Shown: piece after piece, positions 7,132 to 13,768 of the stretch
Numbering within the stretch: the first letter of the stretch is position 1
Layout of the letters: each line of letters opens with the position of its first letter
The notes under the pieces: model-generated
Databases searched by the model: none
What the model saw: only the letters and a program-made list of their open reading frames with translations
Told to the model about the DNA's origin: nothing
NCBI GenBank assembly: GCA_025465465.1
Contig: JAODND010000072.1
Span: forward strand, 1-42,166
DNA: 42,166 nucleotides
Reading direction: 5' to 3'
DNA from: Frankiales bacterium
Lineage (GTDB): Bacteria; Actinomycetota; Actinomycetes; Mycobacteriales; SCTD01
Position numbers and translations under genes: made by a program

Positions 7132-8130
7132 CTACTTGCGCAGGCGACGTACCGACAGCGGTGCAGCGTGTGGATTTGCTGCCGGGCTTGCCCCCGCCGA
7201 GTCCGCGCCGCGTGAGGGAGATGCTGCTGGGGTAATTCTCGTACCGGCCTCGTCAGTGAGGAGCAAGGGTGCGTCTTTGATGGAGCCGATGGCCGCCGGC
7301 TTGCCCGTGGCTGCGACGAACCGTCGGCAGGCTTCGACCTTGGGACCCATGGAACCGGCTGGGAACGACATCGTTTCGAGCTCATCGAGATCGGCGTGAC
7401 GCAGAGCCGTCTGGTGCGTGGTCCCGTACCCGATCATCACAGCGCTGACATCGGTAAGGATGAGGAGCATGTCGGCTCCCAAGCTCATCGCGAGAAGTGC
7501 CGACGTGAGGTCCTTGTCGACGACGGCTTCGACACCCCGGAGCTGACCACCGGCCTCCTGGACCACCGGCGCGCCACCGCCTCCTCCGCAGATCAACGTC
7601 GTGTGCTGTCCCAGCAGCGCCGCCATGGAGCTGAGCTCGACGATGTCTTGAGGCTCAGGAGAAGGCACGACCCGCCGCCAACCGGGCCCGTCGGCCGCGA
7701 CGCTCCACCCGCGCGCTGCAGAGAGGTGCACCGCCTCCTCGCGGCTGTAGACCGATCCAACAAACTTGCTCGGGCTGGCGAAGGCCGGATCAAGGGCGTC
7801 GACGCGGACCTGCGTGACGATGCTCAGGACAGGCCCCACGGCGCCGGCGTTGTGCAGCGATTGGCTCAGCCAGTAGCCGATCATCCCCTGCGTCTGGGCG
7901 CCGAGCGCGTCGAAGGGGTAGGCCCGGCTGATGGAAGGGTCTGCTTCGCTCTCGAGCGCAAGCAGCCCGACTTGCGGCCCGTTGCCATGGCAGATGACGA
8001 GCTCGTGTTCGTTCGCCAAGGGGGCCAGCACCTCGGCGGCTGCGCGCACGTGCTTCAGCTGGACGGTGGCATCGGGCCGCTCACCGCGATGCAGCAGCGC
8101 GTTGCCACCGAGTGCGACGACCAGTCGCAT
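7132..8130 (-). CDS. arcC: Carbamate kinase
   Basis: The 332-residue protein shows the carbamate kinase family pattern: 'VVALGGNAL' at the N-terminus, 'VICHGNGPQVG' near residue 50, 'ALGAQTQGMIGYWL', 'ICGGGGGAPVV', 'VEAVVDKDLTSALLA' and 'GSMGPKVEA' near the end. The enzyme makes ATP from carbamoyl phosphate and ADP, giving ammonia and CO2, and usually ends the arginine deiminase or allantoin route. No arginine deiminase or carbamoyltransferase gene is adjacent. The ATG at 8130 is preferred: GAGGAG lies 8 bases upstream, whereas it would abut the alternative GTG at 8139. An extra tail of about 30 residues follows the domain. It is divergent from the phosphoketolase gene. Confidence 0.92.
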   Translation of the reverse strand: MRLVVALGGNALLHRGERPDATVQLKHVRAAAEVLAPLANEHELVICHGNGPQVGLLALESEADPSISRAYPFDALGAQTQGMIGYWLSQSLHNAGAVGPVLSIVTQVRVDALDPAFASPSKFVGSVYSREEAVHLSAARGWSVAADGPGWRRVVPSPEPQDIVELSSMAALLGQHTTLICGGGGGAPVVQEAGGQLRGVEAVVDKDLTSALLAMSLGADMLLILTDVSAVMIGYGTTHQTALRHADLDELETMSFPAGSMGPKVEACRRFVAATGKPAAIGSIKDAPLLLTDEAGTRITPAASPSRGADSAGASPAANPHAAPLSVRRLRK

Positions 8131-8189
8131 GTCAGGCACTCCTCGGGTGGTGCCTCGAGGGCCGTGCTGGATATCGGTCAGCGTGCGAG

Positions 8190-8339
8190 ATGAACGAGGC
8201 GCTGATGGCGTTGACGGGTAACCCGCACACCACGCTGGCCGACGACCTCATCATCGGCATCGTGCTGGTCATGGGGGTCCGATCGCTCACGAGGTCCGTG
8301 TGTTCGCGACCCAGGCGCAACTCTGACTCGAGGAGCTGA
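8190..8339 (+). CDS. Possible small protein or gene remnant between arcC and the phosphoketolase gene
   Basis: A 49-codon frame starting at ATG 8190 has strong G/C third-position bias over its first 33 codons, including a hydrophobic run '[13 protein letters not shown]', and then loses this bias and becomes arginine/serine rich. This looks like a truncated coding region that decays in the middle. There is no obvious ribosome-binding site. It lies in the 309-bp divergent gap that also holds a DosR-like site. No family was recognised. Confidence 0.25.
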   Translation: MNEALMALTGNPHTTLADDLIIGIVLVMGVRSLTRSVCSRPRRNSDSRS

Positions 8340-8371
8340 CGGCGCCAACGGCCACAGGTCCCCGGTTGCTT

Positions 8372-8385
8372 GGGTACTTGGTCCC
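8372..8385 (+). promoter_or_regulatory. DosR-box-like site in the arcC/phosphoketolase divergent gap
   Basis: GGGTA-CTTG-GTCCC matches the DosR palindrome at eight of ten half-site positions, with the right half complete and followed by T as in the consensus. It lies 64 bases before the phosphoketolase ATG and could serve the divergent arcC promoter as well. No regulator gene is in the window. Confidence 0.4.
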
Positions 8386-8448
8386 TGTCGTCGCGCACGT
8401 CCGCCCCCGACCATCGGGAGGCACGTCCCCTTCGGAGAGCTGAGCGAC

Positions 8449-10884
8449 ATGACCCGGTCTGCCCATGTGCCTGAGCGACCTCACCGCGCAGGACCCAGCA
8501 GACAGGGGTCCGTCTCGTCCTGCAACGAGGAAAGCCTGCGACTGATCGATGCCTACTGGCGAGCAGCGAACTACCTCAGCGTCGGACAGATCTACCTGCT
8601 CGACGACCCGCTGCTCAGGGAATCGCTGACAGCGGCAGATATCAAACCTCGGCTTCTCGGGCACTGGGGTACGACACCTGGGCTCAACCTGCTCTACGCC
8701 CACATGAACCGTGTGATCAAGGATCGCGACCTCGATGTGCTGTACGTGACCGGCCCAGGGCACGGTGGCCCGGGCCTGGTCGCGAACGCGTACCTCGAGG
8801 GGACCTACAGCGAGGTCTACTCGGCCATCACCGAGGACGAGGACGGGATGCGAGCACTGTTTCGGCAGTTCTCCTTCCCGGGCGGCATTCCAAGCCACGT
8901 CGCTCCGGAGACACCCGGATCTATCCACGAAGGCGGTGAGCTTGGCTACGCACTGGTCCATGCGTTCGGTGCCGCCTTCGACAACCCCGACCTCGTCGTC
9001 CTGTGCGTCATCGGCGATGGCGAGGCCGAGACCGGCCCCCTGGCTGCGAGTTGGCACTCAAACAAGTTCCTCAACCCGGTCACCGACGGCGCCGTGCTCC
9101 CGGTGCTGCACCTCAACGGCTACAAGATCGCCTCACCCACGTTCCTCGCGAGGATCCCCGAGGCCGAGCTCGCTGACCTGATGCGCGGCTACGGCTACAC
9201 GCCCCGGTTCGTCACCGGCGACGAACCGATGGAGGTCCACAGGGCACTGGCCGCGACCCTCGACGAGGTCATGGACCAGATCGCTGCCATCCAGGGCGCG
9301 GCCCGCGCCGGTACTGCGACCGAACGACCGCTCTGGCCCATGGTTGTCCTTCGGACCCCCAAGGGATGGACCGGTCCGAAGGTCGTCGACGGCCTGCCCG
9401 TCGAGGGCACCTTCCGAGCGCACCAGGTGCCGTTGACGGCGACACGGACGAACCCGCACCACCGCGCCCAGCTCGAGGAGTGGATGCGCAGCTACCGTCC
9501 GCAGGACCTCTTCGACGCGACCGGACGGCTGATCCCGGAGCTGCGCGCGTTGGCACCCGAAGGAACGCGCAGGATGAGCGCCAACCCGCATGCCAACGGC
9601 GGGCTGCTGCTCCGAGACCTGACGATGCCGGACTTCCGCGATTATGCCGTGCCCATCACCCGGCCAGGCGCAACGACGAGCGAGGCGACCCGCGTCCTCG
9701 GCGGACTCCTGCGCGACATCATCGCACTCAACCCAGACCGCTTCCGCCTCATGGGCCCTGATGAGACGGCGTCCAACCGACTGTCCGCCGTGTTCGCGCA
9801 GACCGACCGCGCGTGGGACGCGCAGCTCCTCCCGGGCGATGATCACCTCGCCACCGACGGCCGCGTGATGGAGGTGCTGTCCGAGCACCTCTGCCAGGGC
9901 TGGCTCGAGGGCTATCTGCTGACCGGACGACACGGCATGTTCAACTGCTACGAGGCGTTCATCCACATCGTCGACTCGATGGTGAACCAGCATGCCAAGT
10001 GGCTCAAGACGACACGGCACATCCCCTGGCGCGCGCCGATCGCATCGCTGAACTACCTGCTGACCTCGCACGTCTGGCGTCAGGACAACAACGGCCTGTC
10101 CCATCAGGACCCTGGCTTCCTCGACCACGTCATCAACAAGCAGTCCGAGGTCGTCCGCGTCTACCTCCCTCCCGACGCCAACACCCTGCTCGCCGTCGCC
10201 GACCACTGCCTACGCAGCAGGCACTACATCAACGTCATCGTGGCCGGCAAGCAACCGGCATTGACCTACCTCAGCATGGACGAGGCAATCGCCCACTGCA
10301 CCCGCGGGGTCGGGATCTGGCCCTGGGCGGGCACCACCGATGGCGAGCCCGATGTCGTCCTCGCCTGCGCAGGCGACGTACCGACACTCGAGACGCTGGC
10401 CGCCGCCGAGCTCCTGCGCACGCACCTGCCAGATCTGAAGGTCCGCGTCATCAACGTCGTCGACCTGATGCGGCTCGAACCCGACACCGAGCACCCCCAC
10501 GGCCTCTCCGACCGTGATTTCGACGCGTTGTTCACGACCGACAAGCCCGTGGTGTTCGCTTTCCACGGCTACCCGACCCTCATCCACAGGCTGACCTACC
10601 GGCGCAACAACCACCGGAACCTGCACGTGCGCGGCTACCGCGAGGAAGGCACCACGACGACGCCCTTCGACATGGTCATGATGAACGAGCTCGACCGCTT
10701 CCACCTCGTCATGGACGTCATCGACCGGGTGCCAAGCCTCGGCAGCCGTGCCGCCGTCCTGCGCCAGCAGATGTCGGACTCCCGGCTAGCCGCGCGGCGC
10801 TACACCCGGGAGCACGGAGAGGACGACCCGATGATCTCCGCCTGGACCTGGTCGGGACAGCTCGAGAAGGTTGGGCTCCCCTAA
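8449..10884 (+). CDS. xfp: Phosphoketolase (xylulose 5-phosphate/fructose 6-phosphate)
   Basis: The 811-residue length fits the family. Motifs include '[11 protein letters not shown]', '[11 protein letters not shown]', the thiamine diphosphate-binding '[20 protein letters not shown]' near residue 190, 'LHLNGYKI' and, in the C-terminal half, '[14 protein letters not shown]' and 'SHQDPGF'. The enzyme cleaves xylulose 5-phosphate or fructose 6-phosphate with phosphate, giving acetyl phosphate plus glyceraldehyde 3-phosphate or erythrose 4-phosphate. Acetyl phosphate can then give ATP without respiration, which fits the low-oxygen setting. The first 25 residues are a variable extension; a GGAGAG element lies before the ATG. 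No acetate kinase or phosphotransacetylase gene is adjacent, so that step must be encoded elsewhere. Confidence 0.95.
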   Translation: MTRSAHVPERPHRAGPSRQGSVSSCNEESLRLIDAYWRAANYLSVGQIYLLDDPLLRESLTAADIKPRLLGHWGTTPGLNLLYAHMNRVIKDRDLDVLYVTGPGHGGPGLVANAYLEGTYSEVYSAITEDEDGMRALFRQFSFPGGIPSHVAPETPGSIHEGGELGYALVHAFGAAFDNPDLVVLCVIGDGEAETGPLAASWHSNKFLNPVTDGAVLPVLHLNGYKIASPTFLARIPEAELADLMRGYGYTPRFVTGDEPMEVHRALAATLDEVMDQIAAIQGAARAGTATERPLWPMVVLRTPKGWTGPKVVDGLPVEGTFRAHQVPLTATRTNPHHRAQLEEWMRSYRPQDLFDATGRLIPELRALAPEGTRRMSANPHANGGLLLRDLTMPDFRDYAVPITRPGATTSEATRVLGGLLRDIIALNPDRFRLMGPDETASNRLSAVFAQTDRAWDAQLLPGDDHLATDGRVMEVLSEHLCQGWLEGYLLTGRHGMFNCYEAFIHIVDSMVNQHAKWLKTTRHIPWRAPIASLNYLLTSHVWRQDNNGLSHQDPGFLDHVINKQSEVVRVYLPPDANTLLAVADHCLRSRHYINVIVAGKQPALTYLSMDEAIAHCTRGVGIWPWAGTTDGEPDVVLACAGDVPTLETLAAAELLRTHLPDLKVRVINVVDLMRLEPDTEHPHGLSDRDFDALFTTDKPVVFAFHGYPTLIHRLTYRRNNHRNLHVRGYREEGTTTTPFDMVMMNELDRFHLVMDVIDRVPSLGSRAAVLRQQMSDSRLAARRYTREHGEDDPMISAWTWSGQLEKVGLP

Positions 10885-10966
10885 CCGAAACACCCGCTGC
10901 ACCGCCGACGCCGCCACACACATGCCTCCCTCGACAGGCCGTCGGCAAGAGGTGCCGGACGACGAC

Positions 10967-10980
10967 GGGACGTTGGTCCC
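10967..10980 (+). promoter_or_regulatory. Perfect DosR-type palindrome
   Basis: GGGAC-GTTG-GTCCC is a full match to the ten conserved positions of the mycobacterial DosR (DevR) box with the correct four-base spacer, and is followed by T as in the consensus. It lies 36 bases before the ATG of a BON-like remnant and about 95 bases before the SRPBCC gene. It is the strongest evidence that this island is under DosR-like control. Confidence 0.6.
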
Positions 10981-11015
10981 TGGTGGAGCCTCGCGGGTGC
11001 GCGGAGGGTGAAGAC

Positions 11016-11078
11016 ATGACTCAGACGGTGCACCGAAGCGACACTGACCTCCGCATCGCGGTTACCGAGGAGACGTGA
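11016..11078 (+). pseudogene. 20-codon remnant resembling the N-terminus of a BON-domain protein
   Basis: A strong ribosome-binding site (GGAGGG, about 7 bases upstream) precedes the ATG of a 20-residue frame whose sequence, 'HRSDTDLRIAVTEE', looks like the first helix of actinobacterial BON-domain stress proteins (usually continuing into 'EL.W.P.V'). It then stops, the TGA overlapping the GTG of the SRPBCC gene. The simplest reading is that a BON gene was deleted except for its start, leaving the DosR box and translation signal to drive the next gene. It could instead be a functional leader peptide. Confidence 0.4.
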
Positions 11079-11698
11079 GCACCGCTGCGCGAGGCCGGGG
11101 CTGGGGCGCCACGAGGCTGGAGGCCGATCTGACCCTGCTTGGCGATCACCTGGTTCCGAATGCCGACTTCGGCGTGACCCGCGCCATCACCGTGCGCACC
11201 GGCGCCGACCACGTTTGGCCGTGGATCGCCCAGCTCGGCCAACAGGGCGGCGGCTTCTACAGCTACGACGCGCTCGAGAATGTGATGGGGTGCCGCATCC
11301 ACAGCGCTGACCGGATCCACCCCGAGTGGCAGGATCCAGCTGTCGGCGACCAGGTTCGCCTCTACCCCGAGGGCGGCCTGGCCATCGCCGAGCTGGAGCA
11401 AGGAAGGGCGATGGTCCTCCACGGAGGGCTGATCCTCGGGCGGCGACCACCCCCGTTCGACTTCAGCTGGACCTTCGCCCTGCTCGACGGCCCCGCCGGG
11501 ACTTGCCGGTTGCTGGTACGTGAGCGGTACTCCTACAAGCGGCGCTGGGTAACGCTCCTCGTACGTCCCACCGCGCTGATCAGCATGGTCATGACCCGCC
11601 AAATGTTGCTGGGCATCAAATCCCGCGCCGAAGGGCCACCCGCTGGTGCCCAGGTGCTACCGCGTGCAGGCACGGTCGCCCGAACAGTGAAGCCCTGA
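11075..11698 (+). CDS. SRPBCC-family (polyketide cyclase/dehydrase-like) protein
   Basis: The 207-residue product has the START/SRPBCC layout: 'VTRAITVRTGADHVWPWIAQLGQ', then 'GGGFYSYDALENVMGCRIHSADRI', which is common in this subfamily, followed by strands ending in 'FALLDGPAGTCRLLVRERY' and a hydrophobic helix near 'LLVRPTALISMVMTRQML'. These proteins bind hydrophobic ligands; the late helix suggests membrane association. The GTG start overlaps the stop of the short upstream frame, and the GAGGAG before it gives its own ribosome-binding site. A perfect DosR-type palindrome lies about 95 bases upstream. No catalytic residues can be assigned. Confidence 0.75.
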   Translation: MSTAARGRGWGATRLEADLTLLGDHLVPNADFGVTRAITVRTGADHVWPWIAQLGQQGGGFYSYDALENVMGCRIHSADRIHPEWQDPAVGDQVRLYPEGGLAIAELEQGRAMVLHGGLILGRRPPPFDFSWTFALLDGPAGTCRLLVRERYSYKRRWVTLLVRPTALISMVMTRQMLLGIKSRAEGPPAGAQVLPRAGTVARTVKP

Positions 11699-11770
11699 CC
11701 CAGAGCTCCGTGGCGTCGACGTCTGGGACACGCTCGACCTCTGAGCCTCATCCAACCAACTGGAGTCCCC

Positions 11771-12793
11771 GTGAGCACCGACTCGATCAGTGACCTCGCC
11801 GAACCGGTCAGAGACGCAGACCGCCTGGCTCGCCTGACGTGGTACGCCGCCATGGCACGCTGGGCTCCCTCCAAGCACAACAGCCAGCCCTGGTGCTTCG
11901 TGATCCGCGACGGCGGAATCGAGTTCTCAACCGACTCGCGGCACGCGCTGCCGGCGACCGACCCCCTCGGGCGCGAAAGGATCCTCGCCCTCGGTGCCGC
12001 GGTGCACGTCGCCACCGTGGCCATGAGATCTCGCGGGTGGAAACCCACGCTGCTCACGCTGCCGAACGGCAGCGTGCGTCTCGCCGAGGGTGCATCACGG
12101 GAGGTCGGCGACGACGAACGTTCGTTGCGCCGGGAGATCACTCGACGACGGACCGACCGAGGCCCGCTTGATGCCGCACGTCTGCCTGCCGCGGTGCCGT
12201 TCCTCCTGCAGTCCGCCGCCAAGGAGTGTGGCGTCACCCTGCGGTTGGTCACCTCTGCGGGGGATCGCAAGAGCCTGGCAGCATTGGTCGAGCGGGCAGA
12301 TCGGATCCTCGTTCGACGTGGCACCGTCGACGATGAGCTCCAGCCCTGGCTCCGCGAGCCCGGGGATCCGCGCGCCGACGGCGTGCCGTCGTCACACACC
12401 CGCGGCCCAGCGGCGTCGTACCGCGCGGTGTTCGTCCAGCGCGACTTCTCGACGGGTACGTCACGACCGTCGCAGGACCGGCCCGAGCCAGACGACCCGC
12501 TCGTCGGTGTGCTGTGCACCTCCGGCGACACGACCAGTGACTGGCTCGCGGCCGGACGGGGCCTCGCGGCGGTCTTGCTCCGCGCCAGCGTGAACGGGGC
12601 GAATGCGTCGTACCTCAACCAGCCGGTCGAGCTCCCGGCCCTGCGGGCAGAGCTTCAGAGCGACCTCCTGCTGCCGGGGCCGGCTCAGCTCGTGCTCCGC
12701 ATCGGCATGGGAGGAACCGTGGACGCGCCGCCGCGTCGCGCCCTGGTGGACGTGCTGACGTACGGCTCAGACGCGGCACCTGCACCCGATTAG
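11771..12793 (+). CDS. Acg-family FMN-binding nitroreductase-like protein
   Basis: The 340-residue protein matches the Acg (Rv2032-like) family, with 'ARWAPSKHNSQPWCF' near the N-terminus, 'ALGAAVHVATVAMRSRGW', 'RRTDRGPLDAARLP', and the C-terminal half 'DWLAAGRGLAAVLL' and 'ASYLNQPVELPALR'. The family consists of two imperfect nitroreductase-type domains that bind FMN; in Mycobacterium tuberculosis several members are DosR-induced, and flavin storage or redox roles have been proposed. The start is GTG 11771. A half-site GGGAC at 11725-11729 in a GGGAC-N4-TCGAC arrangement lies upstream, but the right half is poor. Confidence 0.88.
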   Translation: MSTDSISDLAEPVRDADRLARLTWYAAMARWAPSKHNSQPWCFVIRDGGIEFSTDSRHALPATDPLGRERILALGAAVHVATVAMRSRGWKPTLLTLPNGSVRLAEGASREVGDDERSLRREITRRRTDRGPLDAARLPAAVPFLLQSAAKECGVTLRLVTSAGDRKSLAALVERADRILVRRGTVDDELQPWLREPGDPRADGVPSSHTRGPAASYRAVFVQRDFSTGTSRPSQDRPEPDDPLVGVLCTSGDTTSDWLAAGRGLAAVLLRASVNGANASYLNQPVELPALRAELQSDLLLPGPAQLVLRIGMGGTVDAPPRRALVDVLTYGSDAAPAPD

Positions 12794-12806
12794 GGACCTC
12801 TGGCGC
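12793..12806 (+). promoter_or_regulatory. Weak DosR-box-like site before the universal stress gene
   Basis: GGGAC-CTCT-GGCGC keeps the complete left half and some of the right half of the DosR consensus. It touches the stop codon of the nitroreductase gene and lies about 80 bases before the universal stress protein ATG. Alone it would be weak; it is noted because similar sites precede neighbouring genes. Confidence 0.3.
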
Positions 12807-12886
12807 CGAGGTCAGAGGCATGGTGCCCTGCCTCAACGCGTGAGTCGGCTCGACGCTAGGAGCTACCCCACCACCAGGAGCAGATC

Positions 12887-13768
12887 ATGCGAAACATCAT
12901 CGTCGGCGTCGACGGCTCGACAGCTTCGGAGCGCGCCTTGGACCGTGCCTTCCTGGAGGCCGGGAAGACCGGCCAGGCGGTGCACGTCGTCTCTGCCTGG
13001 ACAAACCCTGCGCTCGGCATGGGCCTGGCCTACGGAGCACCCATGCCCTCGAACGCGGAGCGGCAGACGGCGTCGCAGGACCTGCTGGAGGAGCACATCG
13101 CGAAGGCCCACAGTCGACGGGATGCTTCGACTCTGATCGAGGTCACTTCCGAGGTGATCGAGGGGGATCCGGCTCGCACCCTGACAAGGCTGAGCCGGCA
13201 GGCGGGCACGGTCATCATCGGTGCCGACGGCCACGGGCAGCTCACGAGCGGGCTGCTCGGATCCGTGACGACATACGTGATCCATCACTCGGCTTGCCCG
13301 GTGATCGTGGTGCCCCGCGACGCTCCTGTCGGTGAGCCGACCCGTATCGTCGTCGCGCTCGACGGATCGGACAGCTCGCGCATCGCGTTTCAGTGGGCGC
13401 TGCGTGAAGCGACGATCTGGGAACGGCCACTGATCGCCGTGCACGCCTGGCGCATCCACACCCCGCGGGTACCGCTCCCTTATGCGAGCCTGCCTACCGG
13501 GTCGTCCTACGAGCAGGACGCGCGGGACTGGCTCGACGACGAGGTCGCCGAGTGCCTCGCCGCGGACCGGACCGCGGTGGTGCGAGCGATCCACTATGGG
13601 GACCCGGCTGGCGTGCTGTTGGATGCCACAGGACCAGACGACCTGCTCGTGCTCGGCTCCCGCGGTCGCGGAGGGTTCGCCAGTCTCGTGCTCGGCTCGG
13701 TCGCCACCCAGTGCGCCACCCACGCCCGGGGGTCGGTCGTGATCGTGAAGGACATCCCGAGCTCATGA
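12887..13768 (+). CDS. Tandem universal stress protein
   Basis: The 293-residue protein holds two UspA domains. The first begins 'RNIIVGVDGS' and ends with the ATP-binding loop 'GADGHGQLTSGLLGSVT' and 'HSACPVIVVP'; the second begins 'RIVVALDGSDSS' and ends with 'GSRGRGGFASLVLGSVATQC'. The spacing of glycines (G-x2-G-x9-G-S) in the loops marks the ATP-binding subclass. Such proteins are induced in hypoxia or stasis and are common DosR targets. A GGAG ribosome-binding site lies 7 bases before the ATG. The TGA overlaps the start of the downstream acyl-CoA synthetase fusion (ATGA), so the two are coupled. Confidence 0.95.
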   Translation: MRNIIVGVDGSTASERALDRAFLEAGKTGQAVHVVSAWTNPALGMGLAYGAPMPSNAERQTASQDLLEEHIAKAHSRRDASTLIEVTSEVIEGDPARTLTRLSRQAGTVIIGADGHGQLTSGLLGSVTTYVIHHSACPVIVVPRDAPVGEPTRIVVALDGSDSSRIAFQWALREATIWERPLIAVHAWRIHTPRVPLPYASLPTGSSYEQDARDWLDDEVAECLAADRTAVVRAIHYGDPAGVLLDATGPDDLLVLGSRGRGGFASLVLGSVATQCATHARGSVVIVKDIPSS

